Part shown: in pieces, positions 52,353 through 62,516 of the stretch
Position numbering within the stretch: position 1 is the first letter of the stretch
How the letters are laid out: each line of letters opens with the position of its first letter
DNA from: Amoebophrya sp. A120
Taxonomy: Eukaryota > Sar > Dinophyceae > Syndiniales > Amoebophryaceae
Direction: 5' to 3'
DNA length: 64,000 nt
Assembly (NCBI GenBank): GCA_905178155.1
Contig: CAJINV010000020.1
Span: 930,001-994,000, forward strand
The notes under the pieces: generated by a model
The model's input: the letters and a program-made list of their open reading frames with translations, nothing else
What the model was told of the DNA's origin: nothing
Databases searched by the model: none
Made by a program: the position numbers and the translations under genes

Positions 52353-55300
52353 CTACTTGGCGGCTGCTTTACTGAGCGCCGCGTGAACCAGATCCGCCCC
52401 GCCCACCTGTGTCAGCTCCGTTTCATTCCACAGTGCCGTGAAGGATTCGTGCTCCATGTGTGCGGGCAGTCCCACGATGTTCAGCGCACTAGTGTTGTGG
52501 ATGAAAATCCGCGTGCGGTCCACAAACCGCCACAGATTCCCGATGTGGCACGCGAACTGCGGGTACATCCAGCTCGCGCCAAAGCCGTAGAAGTGCGTGA
52601 GTCCGATCCTCATGAAAAGTTTCGACAGCCTCGCTCGGATCCGCGGGTTGGTGCAGGAGGTGGCTTCCGCCTTACTTGATGTTCCCACGGCCGTTTTCTC
52701 CGCCCAAAATGCGGAGTACTCGAACATCAGGCCCCAGACGCGGCTGTGCCGCAGAAACTCCTCCGCGCCAAGCAGCGCCGCGCACTCGTAACCCTCGACA
52801 TCCGCTTTGATAAACAGGTCGCGGGTTATTTTATCCTGTGCAAAAGTATCGCACTCGTGTAAAAGTAAATACCAGTTTTGCATGACAGATCCAGCTTTTT
52901 ACCTGAAACAGCCTGAGGAATTCCATTTTTGCTCTTGGAAGAACTTCTCATAGTACGATAGTTTCGCAGTGCATACACTTCTTGCTGTGACAACGTCCCT
53001 CCATTCTTTTTACCTCCATTTCTGTTGTATCGCCAGTGCCGGTTCCAGATTCTGTCCACCGTGTGCAACCTAATCGTGTGGTCCTCTTCCCTTACCAAGC
53101 CAAGCTGCTCTGCTGCATCAATTGCCAAGTTTTCGCGTCCGGAGTCTGCAAGCACCGGTTGGTTCCTTTGCACAATGTCGGCGGCTTCGATGTTTTGCTG
53201 ATCCAGCACGACTATCAAATGTAAAAATGTCTGGGTCTGGAAGAATGCAAGTTTGTCATGCTTGTCTGGCATGACTCTTAAATCTGTCATGCACATTACC
53301 AAAGAGCCCCACTTTTCTGTCATGCAGAGACGTAGTTTGTCATGCAGAATAGGCAACACCTAGAAGCTCAGGAACTTGTCATGCTGAGCCAGCAATTGTG
53401 GCCTTCTCATGATACGCCACACAGCATCACAAGTTTCCAGACCCAGACATTTTTACATTTGATAACGACGGTCGACCAGTTCAGCATGGACAGTGTGCGT
53501 TTCTCCCCCTCGGTCTCCGGCGCGCCGGCGGTTGCGCGGACCAGGTGCAGGAAGTTGTGTGCGAAGTTCTTTCCTAGCAACTCCTTGTTGCTGCAGAACA
53601 AAGTTTGAAAGAGCTTGTTGAAATTCCCCACCACCGGCTCGAAAGCAAACACCTCGGCTTTATGCACCACCGCGGCGACAAGGCTCCACAGACCGAGGTT
53701 GCCGCCCAGGTCGAGGAAAGATATTCGCGGCTCCACGTCGAAGATTTTTTGAGCGTCGTCCTCGAATAAATGCTGGCTTACTTCTTGTTGAGGGTCTACA
53801 TCTAGAAGCTGCGTATGCGTTCTTTGTTGCCTATGGTGAAGATCGAGATTTTCTTTTTCATTTGCCGCGGCGCGGTGTAAAGTAAATCCAAGTTGTGCAT
53901 CCCGAGCGGTAAGATTTGCCTGCGTGCTCCTCGCCATTCCGTGGCTTTTCACCGCGACGTTCCAAGCGTCCCGTAGGATCTGCTGGTCCGAAACTCGGGT
54001 GTCTCCGTACTTTATTCAGGGAAAATTTGTCACCGTCACCGTTTTGGCGTGTTCATTTTTTGAGCAAAAAAATTTGACTTTTGCCTGATTTCCTATATGT
54101 GTCCACTTCTGTCAAATGCTGCGGGTGCGGCAATCCAACGACTGCATTCCAAGCATGTTGACCCAGCATGCTGAAGGCCGTCCAGACATATCCCAGAACG
54201 GCGCTGCCGTTATACAAGCCAAAACCGCGGCCCCAGAAGGTCCCTAGCTGGGAGGCTGTCTCCTGACACTTCATCAGCGACCAGATTTCCGGCCGCGAAG
54301 GATCGGAATGGTGCGGCGCGTCATGCTGAGTTGCTTCTGGGAATCTCTTGAGACTATCACTCCTGGACCAAAGGCCTCCGGCAAAGGGTCTCGAAAACCC
54401 AAGAAAAAACTGCGACCGGTTCCCATTTTGGGCTCTCAAAGTCCACCATACCGTGCAAAATGCAAAATTTCCGGGATTTGTCACCGGGTGGTCGTTAAAT
54501 TTGCTCGAAATTTTGCTGTTTTTTCCTGGGTTGTGGAGGTCATTTGCCGGAAGCCTTTGGCCAAGGAGAAACAAGAGCCCGACATTCCCAGGAGCAACCC
54601 AACATCGCAAGCCGCACCATGCAGAAGCCCGCCCCAGCAAGGGTCGGGCCCCTACGCGCCAGAAGACAGCCTCCTCGCAACGCACCCTCCCGCGCCGCGT
54701 CTTCGGTCTGTACGGCGGCGAAGCCATTCCGGGGCGCTTCTGGATTGCGTTCAACTACCCGGGCCACCATACTCCAAGTGTAATGCCTCGCATGCCACAT
54801 TTGCAACAACTGATCGACATGAGCATGCGTGGGATACCAGGAAAAAATCAAATTTTTTGGGTTGAAAAATGAACATGGCAAACGGTGACCCGTAGGATCT
54901 GCTGGTCCGAAACTCGGGTGTCTCCGTACTTTACAGCGATGAAAAACGCTTTCGCTTTCAAAAATCAAATTTTTTTTTGCTCCCCTTGAGGGTGGGCCCA
55001 GATAGGATCCCTTCGGTGGCCTCGTTGAACTGGAAGGCGTCGGGCAGGTGAGTCGCGGGGCCTTTTTTCGTTGCCTGAATTTCTGGAGTACGTTGGCGAT
55101 GTCAACATTTAAGTAGTCTTATTATTTAGCTAGCTTGTCGCGGTGATAGGTCGCGTACATTTGTGCTCGCATTTGAAGACGTTTTTTTGCATAATCCATT
55201 GCCCGGAGTGGTGCGGGTCCGGAGCTGTGTATCGCCTTGAGCGGCATTTTGGGCACCTGTCCGAAACGCCACGGCTGGCGATCGGTCACGTCCAGCCCCG

Positions 55301-57649
55301 CCCTCGGTGCTCCCACTGGAGCGACGGCAAGTAGTATGCTTGTCCTTCGGTTGATCCGAGTGAGCCATAGCGCGTCTGTTTTTGCCATAATTATATAGAA
55401 ATATCACCCAGGTGCAAGCACTTCGCCCAAACAGGCCCCCAGCTCAAAATACCACGACAACCCCTCCACTAGCCCCCTAAATAAATAAGCACCGGGCCCG
55501 AGGCCACAGACATTGCCAAGAAGACTCCTGGCCCCGGCGCCCTGGGTTTGAGGGCGCAGGCGGCCTACCCACTGCTACTTGGGCCAAAATAGGAAACGAG
55601 GCTCGCTATCTTTGTACCTGGAAAGAAAATTTTCAGCATTGTGATAACCTGAGTCGAGGACATGGCCAAACCTTGACCATCAGAAGGCTCAAACCCGCGA
55701 CGATTTGTGACGGTCATATGAAAGGCTTTGGCCAAACATAAGAAGGGGCATAAAAATCGAGCGAAAGCGTTTTTTAGTTCCTGTACAAAATGCTTTCGCG
55801 ATTTTTGGGCCTCAAAAAAATGCTTTCAAGGGGGGGCATAAACTAGGGTCAAGGGCACACCCAGAGCAGAGATTCTTTGGGCCTCCGGAAGGTCGAGATG
55901 ATCACTGCCGGAGACCCGACGCCCCCGCTCCTCACACTAGTGAAAAGCCCTAACTGAGCCGCGCCCCAGTACCTTGCCCCAACATCTTCTGCGTTTTGAA
56001 GCCCGTCTCGCGGTCGCGTCTGTCTTCGTATTTGAAGCGCTTGCTGTCCCGCTTTGCGGCTGCCAGGCACTTGGCAGCGCGATTCAGGCCGCCCCGCAAG
56101 GATTTGCAGCTTATTTTGCCCCCGGTCAAAGTCCGCAGATCTTGTGCGAGTTGGGACCACTTGCGGTCCCTGTTGGCGTGCCCACTGTCCCTGTGGTGCA
56201 TTCCAAATTGTGGAACCGCTGCTAGTTCATGCGCGATCGACCAGGCAGAGCGCATCTCGCAATCGGCCTGGTCCGACGACAAGACGAACACGCGCGGCAT
56301 TTCAGCTGCGCCTTCATCGAAGGAGAGCGCTCTGCGGGAAAGCACATCGCCCGCGGAAAAGCACATCTGTCACCAAACGTCTCAAATGTTATCTACTTTA
56401 CACTAGCTATCACCGCGACAAGCTACATGCTTTCACTCGCGTTCTCATTCGTCACCATCAAGCTACATCCCAAAAAGAAGGAGTTAATAGGTCGGAGAAT
56501 CCGGAGCCGCTTGCGGGGCCGCTAAGTCGGGCGACGCGGATGAGGACAGTCGGGCCGGATACTGCAAAGGGGCCCCAAAAAAATTTAAATTTTGAAAGCG
56601 ATCTGCTGGTCCGAAACCCGGGTGTCTCCGTACTTCCGGACCGCTTTATTTCGGTCTTTCCCGCTCTTCCACAGGAGCTTCCCACGGGCGAGGAGGTTCT
56701 CGTACAGCCACTCGTGCAGCATGGCTCCCGCGGGGTCGTTGGCGTGGTCCCCCGTTTCGCGGACCCGGGGCAGGTTCGTCGGGTTCAGCGCCGCGTCAAC
56801 TTCCGCTGGAAGAATCACGCAGGGCTGCACGAGAAAGGGCGTGTAGAAGCTGCGGATGCCACAGAGCGCGTCCTGGATGTGGCCCAGGGTGAGGGCCGAA
56901 GACAGATGGTGCGCCGCCGCGCCAAGACTGGTCCCACCGAAAAATTGAGCTTGACTGGTTCTTTTGCTTTCTTGGTCCTTAGAAGTATTAACAGACTCTT
57001 CACCTGTCGTTGTAAACGGGTCCACAAGAATGCGATGAATTTCTTTCCCCAAAGACCGTGCCAAGTTCCTACTTTCTTCGTTCCAAGTAATGCTGCCGCT
57101 TTCGTCAGCGTCGACGCCGAGCTGCTTCGCAAACCGGCGGAGCTCCCTGTCGTACCGCATTTTCCGCACCTGCTTCCGCATGTTGTCGAGGAGGTACAGG
57201 AAAGACTCCAATCCGTTCGTCTCGTGCGTGCCCTCCTTCCTGACCACATCGGAGATCGCTCTTCCGTAGCCGCCCGGCGCGTGCAGGTTCAGCTGCGCGG
57301 CGAAAACGTTGTGCGGCGAGCCGACGGCGGGCTTGAGGTGCGTGGAGGCTAGGTGCTCCAACCGCGTCTGCAGGTTGCAGTCGCATGGCTTGTAAAGTTT
57401 CACCGTTTCCAGAGAGTTGGCTGGGGTGGTGTCCGGCTCGTAGGTCGGACACGTCCTTGTTTTGATGCCAAGGACCACGGGCACTTGGGGGTAAGAAATA
57501 GGGAAGAAGAAGGAGGAAACCACAAAGTAGAAAAGCGAGACGACTGAAAATTTACGAAGGCCTCGATAATGTGTCTTTGAACTACTTGAAGAGATGTCTC
57601 TTGGTGCCACGGGACCACATCGGGGGACCTCCTTTAGCTGTTTTATCAT
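52353..57649 (-). CDS. FkbM-family methyltransferase, type II membrane protein, about 755 aa
   Basis: FkbM enzymes are SAM-dependent O-methyltransferases, often acting on sugars or lipids. Exon 1 (56600-57649) starts at the ATG at 57649; a hydrophobic anchor lies at about residues 33-58 (SVVSLFYFVVSSFFFPI), followed by a lumenal-type region ending KYGDTRVSDQQI. After a 2.6-kb intron the frame resumes LRDAWNVAVKSHGM. The SAM site is FLDLGGNLGLWSLVAAVV with VFAFEPVVGNFNKL; later come IRLHTVDRIWNRHW, the FkbM signature LFIKADVEGYECAALLGA, and YGFGASWMYPQFACH. The stop is at 52353. Other introns: family B (53213-53464) and D (52832-52975). A close paralogue lies at 62517-64000. The anchor suggests Golgi or ER. 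Confidence 0.82.
52832..52975. mobile_element. Introner, family D, weak duplication
   Basis: TATCCTGTGCAAAAGTATCG/inverse ending CAGTGCATA; flanks TATTT and CACTT agree at three of five bases. Joins LSQQEV to KITRDLFIKADVE. Confidence 0.8.
53213..53464. mobile_element. Introner, family B
   Basis: TATCAAATGT/ACATTTGATA ends and ACGAC on both sides. Joins LNWSTVV to LDQQNIEAADI. Confidence 0.92.
54036..54888. mobile_element. Palindromic (foldback) element
   Basis: Ends TCACCGTTTTGGCGTGTTCA and the inverse. The arms, about 400 bp each, are inverted copies with visible divergence: GAATGGTGCGGCGCGTCATG near 54306 corresponds to inverted CATGGTGCGGCTTGCGATG near 54610, and CCGGCAAAGGGTCTC near 54376 to inverted CCGGCAAATGACCTC near 54541. 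Long ORFs on both strands are by-products of the palindrome. Confidence 0.72.
54936..56599. mobile_element. 1.66-kb TIR element with nested inverted repeat
   Basis: Outer ends CGCTTTCAAAAATCAAATTT and CGCTTTCAAAATTTAAATTT (inverted). Inside, TAGCTTGTCGCGGTGATAG at 55131-55149 is exactly inverted at 56407-56425, and GAAAGCG/CGCTTTC motifs recur near 55760-55800. ORFs within (for example minus-strand 55950-56366) are not recognisable as a transposase. Confidence 0.6.
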
Positions 57650-58560
57650 CTTACTTCGTTTAACATTCCCCTAGAGTTCATCCTTTCTTTTTGTTCCTGA
57701 GACAGATGGAAACACGAAATACCAGTGACATATGCTACTTCAAACTAAGTAAAACGACTTTTCGATTTCGCGACGATCAAACTCGAAGACAGAGTCAACA
57801 TGGACTGGTAGAGACAAAAGAAATTAAGCATTACGTCAGGCCCAGTGAAGTCTTTATCTAGAGACCGATGGCGATAAAAGTAGATGCGCAGTACTCACGA
57901 CTGCTGTCCGGGCGAAGAAACCCCGTCAAGGGCTTCGAGCTGCTAGAGGCACAGGCGGAACAGAATGATTTACACGTCGAAAGACCGAGAATTTCTTCTA
58001 AGCAACACCGTCTGCAATACCAATAATTGTTGGCTTCGAGAGGACAGCTGCCTTGTGATCTCTGAAAGCAAGAGCTTCCTGCAGCTCTAGCAGCGTGGTT
58101 CCCAAAATCAGAACAAAACTCGTGTCAAATTGGTATTCGTCCACAATTCAATTTCGTCAAATTTTCTTCCTCCACATGTTCCGGGAGTACGAGCTACATT
58201 AGATGATGTATATACAATCGCGCTGCTATTTCGAATGGGAATGCGAGCATGTGTTTTACTCTAGACGGCCCGGTCTGCCGTAGTCCTCGTCCTTGAGGTA
58301 GCTTCTTGCTGACCTCTGCAGCCAGGCAGCCTGCCCTGGACGAGCAGTTCGAGTTTTACGCGAGAATCCGATAGCGAACTTCGTGATTGCAGCGCGCCGC
58401 ATCATCGTCAATCGCCAAGGGTTGCTGCCGGAAAGCACTCATGATCTTTTATTGTTGTCGATCAATAGCAATATCTTAGCTCCATGTCCTGGCTGTCACA
58501 CCTATCGTCTCTTGTTGATATCGATCCCGCTACTACAACTTGCGCCAGCATGATGTGGTG
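57650..58560. other. Intergenic containing an FkbM 3' relic
   Basis: Nothing but the relic at 57994-58195 is recognised between the FkbM gene start and the stop of the 1040-aa gene. Confidence 0.5.
57994..58195 (-). pseudogene. Relic of an FkbM gene 3' end and downstream sequence
   Basis: Parallels 62395-62590: both share GTGTCAAATTNGTATTC, CCACAATT..TTTCGTCAAAT, CTTCCTC..ATGTTCCGG and, downstream, GCCTTGTGATCT. On the minus strand it reads LPEHVEEENLTKL and then goes out of frame by an ATTGA-type insertion relative to LPEHLEEEDLTKLWMNTN of the intact gene. The 5' part is missing. Confidence 0.7.
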
Positions 58561-61500
58561 TTAACTTCCCCCACCCGTTCTCCCTCGGAGCACCCTTTTT
58601 CTGGTGACTTCCGTCTCCTTCCGCGGCACCTTGCACATCTCCGACAGCGAATGCTCCGCTTCGGTGTCCCGTGTGGGCCCACGAAAACGCATGAGCAGGT
58701 CGTGCACCTCTTTCGTTGGCTTGTATTTCAGCGCGATACTGAAGTGCTTCTGGTAGAGTTCGAAGTTGTTCTTGATCCGGTGCTCGGACCACCATTCGTC
58801 GAAGCTGTAGTACCGGATGGTAGCGGCCTGCTCTTCGGGGGTAGGAGCTCTGTTCAGGTCCGGCGGCTTTTGCAACATCATTCCCACTTTACTTTTCTTC
58901 ACTTTGTCGCTTCCTTTCTTTGTGTCGATTCTCCAGACCAAGTTTCTGCAGCGGGCTTTGCTTGCCTGAGACGCCGCGGCTGTCGCCGGTAGAGCCATGT
59001 CGCCCCAGATCATGTCAATGGTGCTGTCCTTGGTCGGGTACCCACCGCGCTCCGGCTCCATGCCGTTGTCGGGCAGAATGAACTTCACAACGTCCAGGCT
59101 TTTCTTGTCGTTCACACTGCCCTTGGAGCTTTTGTCTTTCAGCTTCTTCAAAAAGTCACAAGTTGGCGTCGGGACATTCCGCAGGGGCGCGCTTCCTTTC
59201 GCCGTGGCCTCATCCAGCGCGTTTTGCTCCCGCCGACACCGATTGTCGAGGTAGTTCGCGATGTAGTTGCGGACTTGGAGCGCGCTGCGGTACTCGCACA
59301 CCACTTCGGGGAAGACGAACCGCAGCCGGAGAGTGCACTGCATGTCCTGGTAGCGATCGAACCCGGAGCCGCGCCAGACGACACACGGGTAGGCCCCCTG
59401 AGTGGGATATAGTGCGTGGACAGCGTGCTGCATTGCGATGATCAGAGGGCAGTTTGGCTCTAACAGCTCCTCTTCGGTGAGAAAGAGGCTCGGGTCGCTG
59501 TGCTTGTAATTGATGACGAAGTCAAAGTAGAACCGAAATGCGCCGTCCGCGCGCATCGTCTCGCGGATGGGCAAACCAATGCGGAGCAGGTCGTAGGTGG
59601 TCTTCATGGCAGTCCAGAGACAGCTGAACTTATTAAACGACACGTAGATATAATCCGCCAAGCTGCGGCAGTTCAAATTGCTTGAGCCAAACAAGTGCGA
59701 AAACCAGGTCCAACGTAGCATGACTTTGTGCGTGCCCAAGTTGAGGTGGTGCGCGTTCGCTTTGTTAACCAACTCGGAAGAGTCTGGCGTCGCGGCTCCG
59801 AAGCGGGTCAGCTGGTCGTAGATTCCGGTCAGAGTGGCGCAGTCACAGGTCTCATAGGGCAGGCAGACGTCGCCCGGTTTCGCGAAGTCATTCAGCCTCT
59901 TCTCTAAATAACCAAGGTCAAACTCGTGGTAGGCTGACAGCGCGAGCAGCAACCGTTTCCCCTGCAGCTGCTTCGGCGACAGTGTCACCAATTTGTAATC
60001 GCTGGTGAGCGCAACCCGTCGGTCTTGCAGTACAATCTCCTCGGCCGCGACCATGTGGCCTTGCCCGTTCTCGGAATCAAATAAATCGCAATCCTTTAGT
60101 GCCGGCTTGCCGCCATCGAGCACGACGTACCAGGGGCATTCCCGGAAAAATTCCTCCTCCAGCTTCTTCTTCTCCCGCTGCGTTTCCTGCCGTGCGCGCT
60201 CCGTGAGGGCAAGATGCAGCGCCGTTGCATCATCCTCTCGCTTCTTGTTCTTCTCCTGCGAGGGGTTCAGCGCTTCCGCAAGCAGCCTCCACTTGTCCGT
60301 GTGCTCCTGGATTTCCGTCTTGAAGACCAGATTGACTAACTCGGCTTTCTTGCACGACGTAATGTGGTCCACAATCAACACGTTCCCCTTCCCGCGCTCG
60401 TCAACACTGCACACCTTTTTCAGAAAGCTAGACGCCCCCGGCTTATTTTTTTCTTTCCTCCGCTCCTCCGCCAAAAACTCATCGATCGCGCTCTGTTCGT
60501 ACTCAAAGGCGAAGTGCGTTCCTCCGCGGTTCCTTAGATTCTCCACGAGGGGCTTAATTTCCTCAATGCGGCACGCGGCTGCTCTAGCTCTTGCAGTATG
60601 TGTTGCGCTCTCTGTCGCCGACGCCGTCGCCGCAGCCGCAGCGTCTTGCTCACATAAAAGCTGTTCTTCTTTTAGGTGTTGTAGATACTGTTCCCATATT
60701 TGCAGATCGGCGGCGGCCGAGGTGTTCACACCTTGTTCGCGCTCCTTCGGGTAGGAGCGACCGCCGTCTTGCTCCTTGGGTTTCCACTTCTGCAAGTCCG
60801 CCAGCTCTAGTACCTTCTCACCACTTTTCGCTTTGGCGTGCCCCCCGTACGTTTGCGTCCGGTCCCGTTCGTTTTGAGCCTTTTTGAGCCGTTCAATCAA
60901 AGGAGCTTCACCCTTCCGCAGAGTCTCCTGGGAAGGAGCCGATGTTGGCTCATCTCTTTGTTGTTCTGTAGTCGGGAGTCGTGAGGACAAAATTGATGAA
61001 GACGACGAAGCACTCGTGATTGGCGGAACTTGATCATGCGGTGCGCGATTTGTCTTCCTTGTAAGAGAGGAGGAAGACGAGCCTGTCTCGTCTGCATTTA
61101 TGCTGAAAAACTCGTTCCACTTCCCCACTTGTTTCTTGTCTCCCCTACCTCGACCCTTCCGCCCGTACTCTTCCCCCTCCTGGAAGCCGCCCTTCTTCAT
61201 AACAGCGCTTTTATCCTTATCTAGACACTCCTTGTGCACAATTCTCGACAAACGCTTGAGTTTTCTCTTCGGTGGCGCCGTGCCCTCGGGATCCAGCGAG
61301 TTCTCGATGTCTCTCCGCACGCTTTCGAGTGTAATATTTTGCGTCACTTCCGCCCTTCCTTTGAGAATAAACTCGATGATCCACTTGTGCACGGGGAGTA
61401 TTTCGTCCAATTCCCCCCAGTCGACGTTGTTTTCTTCGGGCGCTAGCAAACGGCTTTCCTTGCTCCAGGGCGCGGGATTTTTCAGGATCGTCATACCCGT

Positions 61501-61683
61501 GCCGGTCTTTTTGTGCTGCACTTCGATCTTCTTACGCACCCACAATTTGTCGCCTTCGCTGTACCAGCGAAGTGTCGTTTCTTTGCTCGAGAGCATTGCC
61601 TCATCCTCCTCCAAAATCAGTTCAGTGGTCGGGCTCATGTCCCCGTTGCCGCTGCCCGCGGCGCTCTCGGCACGAGACGACAT
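58561..61683 (-). CDS. Intronless 1040-aa protein of unknown function
   Basis: ATG at 61683 (MSSRAESAAGSGNGDMSP), stop at 58561. The N-terminal third is acidic, then basic and Ser-rich (KRKLKRLSRIVHKE; GRKGRGRGDKKQVGK). The central part is charged and likely helical or coiled-coil (LTERARQETQREKKKLEEE; AEERRKEKNKPGASSFLKK), preceded by an Ala/Thr run. The C-terminal half looks globular (VVLDGGKPALKDCDLFD, VCLPYETCDCATLTGIYDQL, YPCVVWRGSGFDRYQDMQ, EYRSALQVRNYIANYLDNRC) and ends with a basic tail KRVLRGRTGGGS. No signal peptide or membrane helix. I do not recognise a family. Three kb of coding sequence without an introner contrasts with its neighbours and could mean recent retroposition, strong constraint or chance. 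Confidence 0.8.
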   Translation of the reverse strand: MSSRAESAAGSGNGDMSPTTELILEEDEAMLSSKETTLRWYSEGDKLWVRKKIEVQHKKTGTGMTILKNPAPWSKESRLLAPEENNVDWGELDEILPVHKWIIEFILKGRAEVTQNITLESVRRDIENSLDPEGTAPPKRKLKRLSRIVHKECLDKDKSAVMKKGGFQEGEEYGRKGRGRGDKKQVGKWNEFFSINADETGSSSSSLTRKTNRAPHDQVPPITSASSSSSILSSRLPTTEQQRDEPTSAPSQETLRKGEAPLIERLKKAQNERDRTQTYGGHAKAKSGEKVLELADLQKWKPKEQDGGRSYPKEREQGVNTSAAADLQIWEQYLQHLKEEQLLCEQDAAAAATASATESATHTARARAAACRIEEIKPLVENLRNRGGTHFAFEYEQSAIDEFLAEERRKEKNKPGASSFLKKVCSVDERGKGNVLIVDHITSCKKAELVNLVFKTEIQEHTDKWRLLAEALNPSQEKNKKREDDATALHLALTERARQETQREKKKLEEEFFRECPWYVVLDGGKPALKDCDLFDSENGQGHMVAAEEIVLQDRRVALTSDYKLVTLSPKQLQGKRLLLALSAYHEFDLGYLEKRLNDFAKPGDVCLPYETCDCATLTGIYDQLTRFGAATPDSSELVNKANAHHLNLGTHKVMLRWTWFSHLFGSSNLNCRSLADYIYVSFNKFSCLWTAMKTTYDLLRIGLPIRETMRADGAFRFYFDFVINYKHSDPSLFLTEEELLEPNCPLIIAMQHAVHALYPTQGAYPCVVWRGSGFDRYQDMQCTLRLRFVFPEVVCEYRSALQVRNYIANYLDNRCRREQNALDEATAKGSAPLRNVPTPTCDFLKKLKDKSSKGSVNDKKSLDVVKFILPDNGMEPERGGYPTKDSTIDMIWGDMALPATAAASQASKARCRNLVWRIDTKKGSDKVKKSKVGMMLQKPPDLNRAPTPEEQAATIRYYSFDEWWSEHRIKNNFELYQKHFSIALKYKPTKEVHDLLMRFRGPTRDTEAEHSLSEMCKVPRKETEVTRKRVLRGRTGGGS

Positions 61684-62516
61684 TCTTCAAAGAGGTGGAG
61701 GTGGAGCTGTAGCTGCAAGTATTGATGGAAAACGCGTAGTCGTTTTTTGTTTATCTTCGTTTCTTCCTGTGTTTCGCGAGAAGATGCCTAGGTAGACGTA
61801 ACCGGAACCATCAAATCAATCTATGTAAACCAGCGAAAAAATGATCATGATTTCAGTGAAATTACTGGGTAAATCCAGACATTCGCCGGCACCGCGACCG
61901 ACCACTACCATATAAAAGATAAACTCAACACTGAAGCAGGAGAATCCGTGATCAAGCGGTCCACGTCCACCTGGGCACGTGGACGACATAAAATGACCTT
62001 GGGAAAGGCAGCGGAAGCCGACAGCGGAGGAATCTATCACTATCTCTTACTCACGGCAAGAGGCATTTTGATCGTAGGCACAGCTTTTATAAGCAGTAAA
62101 AATGCGGGGGATCGTGACGGAGAAGGCAACGCGGGCATCTTGCAGCTTTCAAGTACACACACCCGACAGAACAACAGCCACGAAAATTGTTTTCCAGCAT
62201 ACAAGCATTGGTGCCGGAGGTTCGCACACACACACGGCGACCGAGTAGGGACAGGACGACCGGGTGCCCAGAAGAGTAAAAGCAGACGCCCTCCTCGGCA
62301 TTACATTTTCCTTTGAAGAACGCTCACATATAGATGCTCGCCAACACCACAGGGGCAATCGTTATTACAGGTCGAAAAACAAAAAACTTGTATCTTTCTA
62401 AGTAAGTGGCACTGTCTACAATAGTTCTTGTCGGCTTCAAGACATCAGCCTTGTGATCTTTTAAAGCCACAACAGGAGCTAGTACCTGCTCTAAGTAGCA
62501 GCGTTTTCAAATAACT
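61684..62516. other. Intergenic, nothing recognised
   Basis: Short ORFs on both strands overlap each other without clear composition. Bases from about 62395 belong to the downstream flank of the FkbM paralogue (shared with the relic near 58000). Confidence 0.45.

Larger units (their letters stand above)
54015..56599. other. 2.6-kb composite intron with three copies of the exon edge
   Basis: The exon-edge sequence GATCTGCTGGTCCGAAACYC plus GGGTGTCTCCGTACTT occurs at 53970-54014, 54889-54933 (these two identical over 45 bp) and 56600-56636 (one mismatch over 37 bp). Between the copies lie two different inverted-repeat elements. Splicing must use the first and last copies to join VSDQQI to LRDAWNVAVK. 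Confidence 0.72.

Noticed and set aside
53213-53464. Family B inverted repeats as rho-independent-like terminators or ncRNA hairpins
   Set aside because: They interrupt reading frames, carry target duplications and recur with related interiors, which fits mobile introns rather than terminators.
54308-54872. Plus-strand ORFs of 174-185 codons
   Set aside because: They mirror a minus-strand ORF of similar sequence because the element is a palindrome; no domain recognised.
56054-57352. Plus-strand ORF of 432 codons across the FkbM intron and exon 1
   Set aside because: Crosses the junction between intron element and a well-supported minus-strand exon; no domain seen.
60005-60754. Plus-strand ORF of 249 codons, Ser/Cys-rich
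   Set aside because: Antisense to the 1040-aa gene; composition is what the reverse complement of a Glu/Lys/Ala-rich exon gives.
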